This document shows positions 59,201 through 64,000 of a stretch of DNA of 64,000 nucleotides, one piece after another. The notes under the pieces were generated by a model. It was not told the DNA's origin, made no database searches, and worked only from the letters and a program-made list of their open reading frames with translations. Position 1 is the stretch's first letter. Each line of letters opens with the position of its first letter. Position numbers and translations under genes: made by a program. The stretch covers positions 21,974,501 through 22,038,500 of the forward strand of contig NC_092568.1 of NCBI RefSeq assembly GCF_037975245.1. Direction: 5' to 3'. This DNA is from Apostichopus japonicus. Taxonomy: Eukaryota > Echinodermata > Holothuroidea > Aspidochirotida > Stichopodidae.

Positions 59201-62200
59201 AATGCAAAATGATGGTATATTTTGCAACTGTTGAATCAATGTTCAGAAAATTGTCGACTGTGTATGTTGTACTGCATACACATGTAATATTCATGTACTG
59301 TACAAAGCAGTGATTTGTTAATGTCAACTTGGCTTCTCCACAGAGAAAGTGACAATAACTTCTCAGGGGCCAGTGGAACAAGAATCACAAAGGAGTAAGT
59401 ATTTCAAACAAAATGTTTTTGTTAAAAGAATAATCCACTTGATTATATAGAAACCGGTTGTTACCCACACTATCACTACTGTGACAATGCTGATGTGCTA
59501 ACCAGGCTGAACTCGTCATAATGCACTGCTCTATATCTGGGAAATAATTTGGATGGTCAGAACCTGCAGGAAAGTACTTTGTGAAAACAGTTTAGCAATT
59601 TTTTTTCTTTGGAGTGCTACAAATTGTAGGCATACTTTTGATTTTAAATTTTATTATGTATCTAGGTATTATGAGGTATTCACATTAGGAAGAAAACAAA
59701 GACGACTTGGTTTTAATAATTTCAGAATGTTACTGACAGGTCGAATGCCCATTTTCATAGCTTGCTCTGTTGCTGACAAACCAACAACATGACATGTCCT
59801 CAATATGCCAGGAAGTAATCATATGAAATTGATTCAGTTTTTCTTTGGTGAGCATATTATGCAATACTTTATGTGCTGTCAGATAGATAATACCACAACT
59901 ATTTGCTATCCTTCAAATTCAATGTGATTGTCAGTGGTATAGTGTACCATCGTAGCAGTGTATCTTGTTGAATGCTCATCAGAAGTGATAAAAGCTGCTC
60001 ATTGAAAATTATAGCTCATACTAAATATGCTAGTAAGTCCAATAATGGTCACCCATGTTCAGAATTCAATAAGCAATTTGTGGCCAAACTCAAAGCAACT
60101 TTCTTAATGAGATCATTTTTCAGTGTGGCCAATCTCAATCTCTGGGATAGTTCATAGGATCAGAGCACCCCCCATCCCCCCCCCCCTGTTGCTTTGTTAC
60201 GGTGAACTGATCCCAAAACCTTTTGATATTGTTTTGGTGTCATTTTCAGAACTTTCAGTTACAAGTCAAAGCAGCACTGATGATGATCTACATTCAGTCG
60301 GTTCTACACACACCCCAAGAAGCTCCCGATCCAACTCACTCGATTACCAGGGTCTCTCTGAGCATCACCCACCTAACAGGACTGTGAACAGAGAGCCTGT
60401 CAGGAGTGTTCCAGCAGACTACAAAAGGGCTGTCTATCACCCCACCGGTGGTGTCCATCTAGCTTCCACAAATGATGTCGTCGCACCATCATGGGTACCT
60501 CAGCAGTCTCCTGGAGATGTTACTATGGTGATTCCTCCTCCTGGTACTTACAGGGCAAGTCTTAGTTTTTAGTTTTTTTCTAATTACTTTTCTAAATGAC
60601 ATTGAAAATGATCTACGTCACCGAAACACTTGTGGCCATCATTCAGTTTCGGTTAAAGGGAGAAAATATAAAAAAAAAATGGGGAAAAGGAGAGAAAATG
60701 ACCAGATAAGTTTCATTGACTTATTTTTATAATGATGTGTTTTTGTTTTTCCTTCTCTTTTCAGGATGGTTCTAGTACCAAATTTATCCCCATAGTTTCA
60801 GAAAGCCAGGAGAACCCAACTCCATTTCCACTCCAAACTGGTGAATCTGTCCAACAGTGGAATTCGCAGCTACATCCCGTCCATTCAAACAGTGCTGCCA
60901 GCGTGTTGGTCGGTCCTACCGTCCCACCAAAACCTTTTGCCGTCCAGTTGCCAAGTAATAATCGTTCAGTCCACCAACCACCTTTTAATGCCCAGACGAA
61001 TGCTTTTCAACCTGTAGGTAGCACTACGTCTGCTTCTGCAGCAGTTACTCCTATGGTGCAACCATATATGTACTCATTTAACGATGGTGTAGTGGGTCAT
61101 AGTGGGTCTGGTTACATTCCACCATCACCAAGGACCAAATACCCCAACCACCACTCACGACCCCCCGAGGAGGGTCATTGGGGGTCGAGGAAGGGAGGGG
61201 CATCCCCCAGGAAGGATCATCGTCTGAAAGAGGAAGAAGTGAGGAAGATATTCGAAAGGAACCGAGAACTGGAAATTGAGAATCAGAAAGTAAGTTCAAT
61301 TTCTGGTTTTGTTCCGTGACACCCAAACACAAGTGTCACTGAATATTCTTTTGCCCAATTCCCACTAAAAAGTGGGTTTTTCAGCTATTATTCCGTTTTT
61401 CTTTACAGATATTGGAAAGGTCAAAAGGTTTGTTGTTGTGTTGTGCAGATGTCGATGAAGTTGTTATCAATGATTATCATCGGTGTAAATGCCTTAGTTC
61501 TAATCCAATGTCTAGAATTGTTTTTCTGTGTGGTCATCAGAGATGTCACGGTGTACATTTCCCGCCTTCGTCCAGGATTGTTGGATTTACACGAACAAAT
61601 ATTTTTGCTATTTGCTGCCTGCTATCGATTTTGCTGCAAGTGTAGTGAGAGAAATACCCTTTACATTTGGTCTTAAATCTGCCAATATTTTTCCATTGTT
61701 AAGACGGTCAAATCAGAAGTCATTCTGTCAAAGTTTACTACACAGGTTTTCTTAACAGCCTAAAAACTATTGTCCTTTGAAATAATACCCATGATTACTG
61801 ATGACCCTGCACGGGAGAGGGGCAGGAGGGGATCAGACAGGTTGTGTGAACATTACTCATGAGTCTCCCATTCTCTCTGCAAATGAAGCCAAGTTTTGAG
61901 AGGGAATTACCATCTTGTGATAATGTGATTGTAGGCCATATATCAAGTCTAATAGAGGTGATTTAGGCTGACAGGATGGGTCATCTATTAGTCTGTGTTT
62001 ACAGAACGAAGGCAGAAAAGGAGTTTTCCATATCCTACACAAGGAAATGATATGCACTGCTTTGCTACCAGCTGCCATGTATGTTTGCAAGGTATGAAGA
62101 GTTTCAGGCAGTAGCAGACATTTATCTTGCATGCATTATCAGAATTGGAAAGAATTTTCCATATTCTTAGCCAGGATTTGATTTCCCTACTGGAGGTGAT

Positions 62201-63545
62201 CCATAAGTAAATATAACAGGTTGTATTGTATGAAGAATCTGATGTAGTAGCGGACCATAGTACAACCAGGCGTATCAATGTATGTGTTGAGGAGTATATG
62301 TGTATATATTACTCAAAGTAATGTTTAGGTTCTTGATGAGTTTTACAATAGAAATTTTAAACCTTGAGAAAGTCTGTTACTCAAGAAATACAGATAGCAA
62401 CACTAAGCTTGTAACTATAACACTTAAATGAACATGAAATGCATGTTTAGGTTCTTGATGAGTTTTACAATAGATATTTGAAACCTGGAGTAAGTTTGTT
62501 ACTTAAGAATTATAGATAGCGGCACAAGCTTGTACAAGTGTTACAATCGACATTTGAAACCTTGAGAAAGTCTGTTGCTTCTAACAACAACAATAAAAAA
62601 CACAAAAACAAATGCATGCTTAGCTTATTTTTGAGTGTTACAATAGATGTTTGAAAGCTTTCAAGAGAGGAAGTTCTGTAAATTCATAAACACATGTCAG
62701 CATAAAAGACGTTTTAAGACGTTACATACATGCCAGTGTGATGGAGATACCATATTCATTCTTGCCGATTTAACTAAGTTATCGCTCACCCTCCACACAG
62801 CTTCGCAGAGTGGTATCGGACCTGGAGAAGAGGAACAAAGAATTGAACCAACAGGTTAGTGCGATGCATGTCGTTGATGAGCCACCCGCCGATTTTGTTT
62901 GATCCATCGCTGACTGCATGTCCGCTAAATCATCATCGCACCCGCTAATGGAATCACCCAGTTTCAGCCGTGCACTTTCTAGTTCAGAGTCACCATAGTT
63001 TGAAAAATTATCATTTTCTGTTTCGCAATTTTCTCCGTCTATTTTTCTCATTTTTATATTTTTGTTAAAATTGTGGTAGTTCTTTTTATTTTATTTCTTT
63101 CTTTTGAAGAAGAAGAAGAAAAAAAAACTTTTTTCAAGAAGCAGATCATGTTTGCTGACTACTTTTTGATATTTTTTTGTTAGCTTTACACACTAGATTT
63201 TTGTTTTGTTTTTTGCACATTTTTTCTTTTAAACCACTTATTATCTGTGAAATTTAAGAATGCTCCTCGGTACTTCATTTACAGGTTCTTGCCTTTCTTG
63301 ATCGTTCGAAGGTAGATTTTGCAAGTCAATCATTGTGTAAATCATGTCAGGGTTTTTTCCGCAAACTGAATACAGCGTTACAACGAAATAAAAGCTGTCA
63401 GCGATTCTCGGTGCTAGGGAGAAAGACTTCCTTAAAGGTTGTTTTTAAAAAAAAAAAAAATTTTTTATCAATAACATTTGCACATCTGAAGAAAAAATGC
63501 ATTACAATGAACGATGGTTTGAAATCATATATATGCGCTGAGTGA
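30649..63545 (+). CDS. NEK9: NEK9b: second NEK9-type kinase-RCC1 protein with altered catalytic residues (23 exons)
   Basis: Exons: 30649-30849, 36574-36751, 37484-37536, 37965-38035, 39027-39129, 39784-39833, 41369-41450, 43284-43388, 43981-44045, 45253-45370, 46012-46152, 46876-47020, 47591-47791, 54093-54139, 54954-55115, 55681-55789, 57495-57656, 58324-58497, 59344-59394, 60250-60554, 60765-61289, 62801-62854 and 63285-63545 (last provisional). They read in one frame for about 1120 residues. Kinase about 46-297: GSGAFG loop (53-58), K75, HRD 167-169, N174, DFG 187-189, GTPYNSSPE. Odd: Q93 aligns with the alpha-C Glu, and Q171 replaces the HRDxK lysine. RCC1 spans about 343-722, a long Ser/Pro linker 723-990, a coiled coil about 990-1034, then a Cys/Lys-rich tail. 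The start ATG is fixed by an in-frame stop 6 nt upstream. Known of the family: NEK9 is about 980 residues in vertebrates and activates NEK6/7. Tandem paralogue of NEK9a. Confidence 0.9.
34242..34325. repeat. 26-bp tandem repeat (3 copies)
   Basis: Unit catttatacatatccttcac..., starts at 34242, 34268 and 34294. Confidence 0.85.
35095..35205 (-). mobile_element. tRNA-derived SINE head, antisense
   Basis: On the minus strand, ggcgccataaacttagcaag leads to a B-box ggttcaagccc (35135-35145 reversed) and then ctggctgggtatcaaag. A/B-box spacing is tRNA-like, but cloverleaf stems are poor, so a SINE relic is more likely than a tRNA. Confidence 0.45.
36044..36323. mobile_element. hAT-like relic
   Basis: The left end 'ctgggggtatcagtatgtgg' followed by 'ccatgggccaaatcggaccc' resembles the widespread hAT end CAGGGGTGTCAAAC...GGCCAAATCCGGCCC. 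The right end is degraded and the flanks ctctatag/ttctatga only weakly match. Confidence 0.4.
36574..36751 (+). CDS. NEK9: NEK9b exon 2: kinase N-lobe
   Basis: Acceptor taacttacag, donor gtaatc, 178 nt. DNTLIVWKE supplies the ATP lysine (K75). The alpha-C helix reads [13 protein letters not shown], where vertebrate NEK9 has ALNEIVILALLQH: Gln (Q93) stands at the salt-bridge Glu. Ends YMEVEYANG, the hinge. Confidence 0.93.
36752..37483. other. NEK9b intron 2
   Basis: Unique AT-rich DNA; nothing recognisable. Confidence 0.5.
37484..37536 (+). CDS. NEK9: NEK9b exon 3: kinase hinge/alpha-D
   Basis: A 53-nt exon (acceptor ctcttgcag, donor gtttgt) encoding [17 protein letters not shown] after a split Gly. 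Parallels 'GGNLYDKILRQKDKLFEEE' of NEK9. Confidence 0.88.
37537..37964. other. NEK9b intron 3
   Basis: Unique AT-rich DNA; nothing recognisable. Confidence 0.5.
37965..38035 (+). CDS. NEK9: NEK9b exon 4: alpha-E helix and HR of HRD
   Basis: A 71-nt exon (acceptor ggtttcag, donor gtaagt) encoding [20 protein letters not shown] and VLH plus a split Arg, matching '[20 protein letters not shown]' of NEK9. The HRD motif is divided by the intron. Confidence 0.93.
38036..39026. other. NEK9b intron 4
   Basis: Contains a 151-codon antisense open frame (38331-38786) with no recognised motif and a poly-G run at 38888-38902. The long frame is likely chance or an old repeat. Confidence 0.45.
39027..39129 (+). 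CDS. NEK9: NEK9b exon 5: catalytic and DFG loops
   Basis: Acceptor cattccag, donor gtgagt, 103 nt. Encodes [20 protein letters not shown] then G: catalytic Asp, Asn and DFG are kept, but the usual Lys of HRDIKxxN is Gln (Q171). Vertebrate NEK9 has [20 protein letters not shown]. Confidence 0.94.
39130..39783. other. NEK9b intron 5
   Basis: Unique AT-rich sequence; nothing recognisable on either strand. Confidence 0.5.
39784..39833 (+). CDS. NEK9: NEK9b exon 6: activation segment
   Basis: A 50-nt exon (acceptor caaaacag, donor gtaagc) encoding [16 protein letters not shown] plus a split Gln. The GTPYxxSPE motif is intact; the usual YYM becomes YNS. Confidence 0.9.
39834..41368. other. NEK9b intron 6
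   Basis: Unique sequence with a short local duplication (aaggatcagaccctg at about 40250 and 40288) and a poly-T tract at 41164. No gene seen. Confidence 0.5.
41369..41450 (+). CDS. NEK9: NEK9b exon 7: kinase C-lobe
   Basis: Acceptor atctacag, donor gtgagt, 82 nt. Encodes [20 protein letters not shown] then RSVYEGM, with the conserved Asp-x-Trp of subdomain IX. Confidence 0.93.
41542..41872. mobile_element. hAT-like miniature element 1
   Basis: Left end ccccggtaatcaaagtgggg, right end aagtttgaataccaggg. These are imperfect TIRs of the hAT type (CAGTGGTTCTCAAAGTGGGG family). Flanking 8-mers aactaagt/acttaagt match at 6 of 8 sites. No transposase. Confidence 0.6.
42221..42951. mobile_element. 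731-bp TIR element
   Basis: Perfect 13-bp terminal inverted repeats CAGGGATGTAAGT...ACTTACATCCCTG, flanked on both sides by TATTAT (42215-42220, 42952-42957). The interior repeats a terminal ~50-bp phrase (cttccgtatttttacggaaa) and a ~73-bp unit twice (42748, 42821). No transposase ORF, so non-autonomous. CAGGG ends suggest hAT-like, though hAT usually makes 8-bp duplications. Confidence 0.8.
43284..43388 (+). CDS. NEK9: NEK9b exon 8: kinase C-lobe
   Basis: Acceptor tcataacag, donor gtaaag, 105 nt, phase 0/0. Encodes helical C-lobe sequence ending [11 protein letters not shown]. Spacing to the KRPS motif is two residues shorter than in vertebrate NEK9, so no exon is missing. Confidence 0.88.
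43532..43853. mobile_element. hAT-like miniature element 2
   Basis: Ends CAGGGGGGTAGGAGCC and TTCCTACCCCCCCCTG (reverse-complementary apart from one G/C and one base). Flanked by attgtgat/gttgtgat, an 8-bp target duplication with one mismatch, as hAT transposition makes. No coding capacity. In the 592-bp NEK9b intron 8. Confidence 0.8.
43981..44045 (+). CDS. NEK9: NEK9b exon 9: end of kinase domain
   Basis: Acceptor ttctctcag, donor gtaagt, 65 nt. [20 protein letters not shown] holds subdomain XI Arg. Counterpart of the NEK9a exon at 1231, six nt longer. Confidence 0.92.
44819..45120. repeat. ~173-bp tandem duplication
   Basis: Two copies (about 44819-44948 and 44992-45120) sharing 'ggtaggtgagaatttaatga' and 'gtggaaaataatctagatag', in NEK9b intron 9 just before the linker exon. 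Confidence 0.8.
45253..45370 (+). CDS. NEK9: NEK9b exon 10: kinase-RCC1 linker
   Basis: Acceptor catatacag, donor gtaaag, 118 nt. Encodes [20 protein letters not shown], close to 'EMEEKVTLLNAPTKRPRSS' of NEK9. An alternative acceptor at 45199 would hit a TAA at once and is rejected. Confidence 0.88.
45612..45960. repeat. 37-bp minisatellite (~10 copies)
   Basis: Unit tgtgatgtggcttatttata followed by tgtggtttaccatgttt, period 37, slightly varied copies. Fills most of NEK9b intron 10 and ends about 50 nt before the exon 11 acceptor. Confidence 0.92.
46012..46152 (+). CDS. NEK9: NEK9b exon 11: first RCC1 repeat
   Basis: Acceptor tatgtcacag, donor gtaagc (141 nt; an upstream gtggta would remove one Val). 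[17 protein letters not shown] and [20 protein letters not shown] mark the blade. A 37-bp minisatellite ends about 50 nt before the exon. Confidence 0.93.
46153..46875. other. NEK9b intron 11
   Basis: Unique AT-rich sequence; nothing recognisable beyond splice sites. Confidence 0.5.
46876..47020 (+). CDS. NEK9: NEK9b exon 12: RCC1 repeat
   Basis: Acceptor aaaaatcag, donor gtacgt, 145 nt as in NEK9a. Encodes [20 protein letters not shown] and [16 protein letters not shown]; the match to NEK9a is very close here. Confidence 0.94.
47021..47590. other. NEK9b intron 12
   Basis: Carries a G-run (47041-47047), a short GT-rich patch (47220-47245) and 'gaggtcaaaggtcatttggg', a direct-repeat-like AGGTCA motif. 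No gene seen. Confidence 0.45.
47591..47791 (+). CDS. NEK9: NEK9b exon 13: RCC1 repeat
   Basis: Acceptor cggagcag, 201 nt as in NEK9a. Encodes [20 protein letters not shown] and [20 protein letters not shown]. The donor is a poor gttggt. Without splicing the frame runs to a stop at 47847. Confidence 0.92.
48999..49110 (+). repeat. Inverted repeat, left arm
   Basis: Begins gggaaggctcgcaaatttaa; the first ~40 bases match the reverse complement of 53557-53597 almost perfectly, and similarity continues more weakly to 'cttgaacgcacaca'. Confidence 0.75.
49712..50221. repeat. 278-bp tandem duplication
   Basis: Copies start at 49712 and 49990. Shared phrases: ataatttccggtgaaatttc, aaaaaactccttaagccgc, acaatcggacagttctgcga. 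Diverged by substitutions and indels; lies inside the inverted-repeat bracket. Confidence 0.85.
53485..53597 (-). repeat. Inverted repeat, right arm
   Basis: Ends ttaaatttgcgagccttccc. Partner of 48999-49110, 4.4 kb away. Either the termini of one large element or two opposed copies of a short repeat. Confidence 0.75.
54093..54139 (+). CDS. NEK9: NEK9b exon 14 (micro-exon): RCC1 repeat
   Basis: A 47-nt exon (acceptor ccttatcag, donor gtaagt) encoding [15 protein letters not shown] after a split Gly; the NEK9a counterpart reads [15 protein letters not shown]. Size and phase identical, sequence diverged. Confidence 0.82.
54140..54953. other. NEK9b intron 14
   Basis: Strongly T-rich (54620-54720) and otherwise unique; nothing recognisable. 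Confidence 0.5.
54954..55115 (+). CDS. NEK9: NEK9b exon 15: RCC1 repeat
   Basis: Acceptor gaatttccag, donor gtaagt, 162 nt as in NEK9a. Encodes [20 protein letters not shown] and [13 protein letters not shown]. Confidence 0.94.
55116..55680. other. NEK9b intron 15
   Basis: Unique sequence with a poly-C run at 55527-55540; nothing recognisable. Confidence 0.5.
55681..55789 (+). CDS. NEK9: NEK9b exon 16: RCC1 repeat
   Basis: Acceptor aaaccgcag, donor gtgaat, 109 nt as in NEK9a. Ends [20 protein letters not shown] then AAVT. Confidence 0.92.
55836..56265. repeat. Compound microsatellite: (TA)n, (AAAT)n, (TACA)n, (TAA)n
   Basis: Successive simple repeats, including about 15 uninterrupted TACA units (56022-56082), in NEK9b intron 16. 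Confidence 0.93.
56266..57494. other. Remainder of NEK9b intron 16
   Basis: AT-rich unique sequence; weak stretches of open frame, nothing recognisable. Confidence 0.45.
57495..57656 (+). CDS. NEK9: NEK9b exon 17: RCC1 repeat
   Basis: Acceptor tcttttag, donor gtattt, 162 nt as in NEK9a. Encodes [20 protein letters not shown] and [13 protein letters not shown]. Confidence 0.94.
57957..58290. repeat. Degenerate ATTGAGATGCATTTG repeat
   Basis: Dozens of variants of 'gcattgagatgcatttgatt' with no strict period, filling NEK9b intron 17 up to 35 nt before the exon. The antisense open frame here is repeat-driven (Asn/Gln/His/Ser-rich) and not a gene. Confidence 0.8.
58324..58497 (+). CDS. NEK9: NEK9b exon 18: last RCC1 repeat
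   Basis: Acceptor ttccccag, donor gtaagt, 174 nt as in NEK9a. Encodes [18 protein letters not shown] and ends [12 protein letters not shown]. Confidence 0.92.
58835..58900 (-). mobile_element. SINE/LINE tail relic, antisense
   Basis: On the minus strand 'ttaaagcacattgaacaact ... ctatataagactagtt' plus an ATTATT tail repeats the AAAGCAC...CTATATAA 3'-end signature of the element at 12453. Confidence 0.5.
58908..58941. repeat. Perfect 34-bp palindrome
   Basis: Two 17-nt arms, agttttgtgcatattca and its reverse complement, with no spacer. In intron 18, next to a SINE relic. Confidence 0.9.
59344..59394 (+). CDS. NEK9: NEK9b exon 19 (micro-exon): linker
   Basis: A 51-nt exon (acceptor ttctccacag, donor gtaagt) encoding [16 protein letters not shown] after a split codon. 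Sits where NEK9a has its 54-nt exon. Confidence 0.8.
59395..60249. other. NEK9b intron 19
   Basis: Unique sequence with a short C-run (60168-60187) before the exon; nothing recognisable. Confidence 0.5.
60250..60554 (+). CDS. NEK9: NEK9b exon 20: Ser/Pro-rich linker, GC donor
   Basis: Acceptor tcattttcag, 305 nt. Encodes a Ser/Thr/Pro-rich linker ([20 protein letters not shown] ... WVPQQSPGD ... IPPPGTYR). The best donor is AGG|gcaagt, a GC-AG intron; an alternative in-frame GT donor (gtgatt) after DVTM would drop eight residues. Confidence 0.82.
60765..61289 (+). CDS. NEK9: NEK9b exon 21: expanded linker and coiled-coil start
   Basis: Acceptor tcttttcag, donor gtaagt, 525 nt against 291 in NEK9a. 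[16 protein letters not shown] replaces the 'EFIPIP' phrase. Then comes a Pro/Ser/Asn-rich stretch with PTVPPKPF (SH3-ligand-like), a basic [15 protein letters not shown] patch, and the helix [20 protein letters not shown]. Confidence 0.88.
61290..62800. other. NEK9b intron 21
   Basis: Separates the two coiled-coil exons. Contains open but unrecognised frames at 61412-61755 (Cys-rich on +) and a ~122-bp tandem repeat near its 3' end (62321-62660). Confidence 0.45.
62321..62660. repeat. ~122-bp tandem repeat (2 full + 2 partial copies)
   Basis: Copies start at 62321 and 62443 (atgtttaggttcttgatgag), with shortened copies near 62540 and 62618 sharing 'tgttacaat...tttgaaa'. Confidence 0.8.
62801..62854 (+). 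CDS. NEK9: NEK9b exon 22: coiled coil
   Basis: Acceptor ctccacacag, donor gttagt, 54 nt, phase 0/0. [18 protein letters not shown] extends the heptad helix of exon 21, in the position of [18 protein letters not shown] in NEK9a. Confidence 0.78.
62855..63284. other. NEK9b intron 22 with coding-like antisense segment
   Basis: The minus strand 63051-62860 is open from an ATG and reads as an acidic, Ser-rich peptide ([12 protein letters not shown] ... [16 protein letters not shown]). No family recognised. The right part is T/A-rich with an (AAG)n patch. Confidence 0.4.
63285..63545 (+). CDS. NEK9b provisional terminal exon: Cys/Lys-rich tail
   Basis: Acceptor tcatttacag, phase 0, then 86 codons to TGA at 63543. 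Begins [12 protein letters not shown], then [20 protein letters not shown], then a Lys-rich stretch. It continues the coiled-coil frame but has no match in NEK9a or vertebrate NEK9. It could be a genuine lineage-specific tail, an exonised transposon fragment, or a false exon with the true end beyond 64000. Confidence 0.45.
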   Translation, partial: VLAFLDRSKVDFASQSLCKSCQGFFRKLNTALQRNKSCQRFSVLGRKTSLKVVFKKKKNFLSITFAHLKKKCITMNDGLKSYICAE

Positions 63546-64000
63546 TTCGTGCAGAAGAGGAATGTCAGATCATTATGAAGCCTAAATCACGTGAATTTAA
63601 AAACCTACAGGCGAATTTTGCATCCAACCCGACGATGTCGAGCTCATTACAATACAGCTTGTTCGATCAGCTGTTCAAGTTTAGTCACCAGTAACCATCA
63701 CATTTTGATAGCGGTTGCATGGCTGTTCGTTTTTTGCTCTTTTGTGTGCTTAATGCTAATTCAGCCAAAGCCTCTGTGGAATTACATCGAATGGAATCTT
63801 TAGTTCCATTCTAATTAGTAATCTCTGATTAAGGAAAGAAAATCTTTGAAGCAGGGGGAAAAAATATTTGAGGGGTGGGCCATAGTTTGTTCGTTCGTAA
63901 TCTAGTTTGATCAGATACGCTGTTGGTTGGTAAGATTACCGGAAAGATGTAGGTCAAGAAAGGTAAACGACTGATTTCAAAAAGAAGTTTCCCAAAAAGT
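63546..64000. other. Right edge, after provisional NEK9b stop
   Basis: No poly(A) hexamer (AATAAA/ATTAAA) and no recognisable exon on either strand. NEK9b may have its 3' end, or further exons, beyond the window. Confidence 0.35.

Larger units (their letters stand above)
58498..59343. other. NEK9b intron 18
   Basis: Holds an antisense SINE tail relic (58835-58900) and a 34-bp perfect palindrome (58908-58941). Remainder unique. Confidence 0.5.

Noticed and set aside
63285-63420. Nuclear-receptor DNA-binding domain (C-x-x-C-x-GFFRK resembles CEGCKGFFRR)
   Set aside because: Only one Cys pair of the eight needed is present, the spacing to later Cys does not fit, and the segment follows a coiled coil in frame. 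Kept only as a Cys/Lys-rich tail.
1-64000. Prokaryotic features (operons, CRISPR arrays, RBS)
   Set aside because: The sequence is clearly eukaryotic: split genes, phase-consistent GT-AG introns and SINE/MITE repeats. The tandem repeats lack CRISPR spacing.

Overview
The window is intron-rich animal genomic DNA: AT-rich introns, GT-AG (one GC-AG) splice sites, many microsatellites, G/C homopolymer runs and small decayed transposons. It holds two tandem, same-strand genes that both encode NEK9-type proteins (NIMA-related Ser/Thr kinase, then an RCC1 beta-propeller, then a low-complexity linker and coiled coil). The NEK9-type linker phrase around 'AEFIPIPPS' points to NEK9 rather than NEK8. A SINE-like tail with the 'TAAAGCACTTTGAGACCT ... 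TATATAAAA' pattern resembles repeats I associate with echinoderms. An invertebrate deuterostome, perhaps an echinoderm, is my best guess, at low confidence.

Region 1 to about 27.5 kb: the 3' part of gene A (NEK9a). Its promoter and most of the kinase domain lie left of the window. Fourteen coding exons (1231-22416) encode the end of the kinase C-lobe, a full RCC1 propeller, an acidic/Ser-rich linker and a coiled coil (665 residues in the window). A long 3' flank follows, with a candidate poly(A) signal near 27476. Directly after the stop is a coding-like segment, open both in frame with NEK9a and as an antisense membrane-anchor ORF.

Region about 27.5 to 30.6 kb: the intergenic spacer and probable promoter/5'UTR region of gene B, with no recognisable gene.

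Region 30.6 to 64 kb: gene B (NEK9b), 23 inferred exons from an ATG at 30649 (in-frame stop just upstream) to a provisional stop at 63545, about 1120 residues. Seven consecutive RCC1 exons have exactly the same lengths as in gene A (145, 201, 47, 162, 109, 162, 174 nt) in the same phases, so the two genes arose by tandem duplication. Gene B's kinase keeps the Gly loop, ATP lysine, HRD and DFG motifs. It has Gln at the alpha-C glutamate position and HRDIQ instead of HRDIK, so its catalysis may be weakened or unusual. Its linker is much longer and its C-terminal exon is unlike that of gene A.

In vertebrates NEK9 activates NEK6/NEK7 in mitotic spindle assembly and is also linked to cilia. A tandem pair in which one copy may be a specialised or weakly catalytic scaffold is the main biological observation here. 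The introns carry hAT-like miniature elements, SINE relics, inverted repeat pairs, minisatellites and long palindromes, annotated separately. All exon borders are inferred from splice consensus, frame continuity and family similarity, without transcript data.
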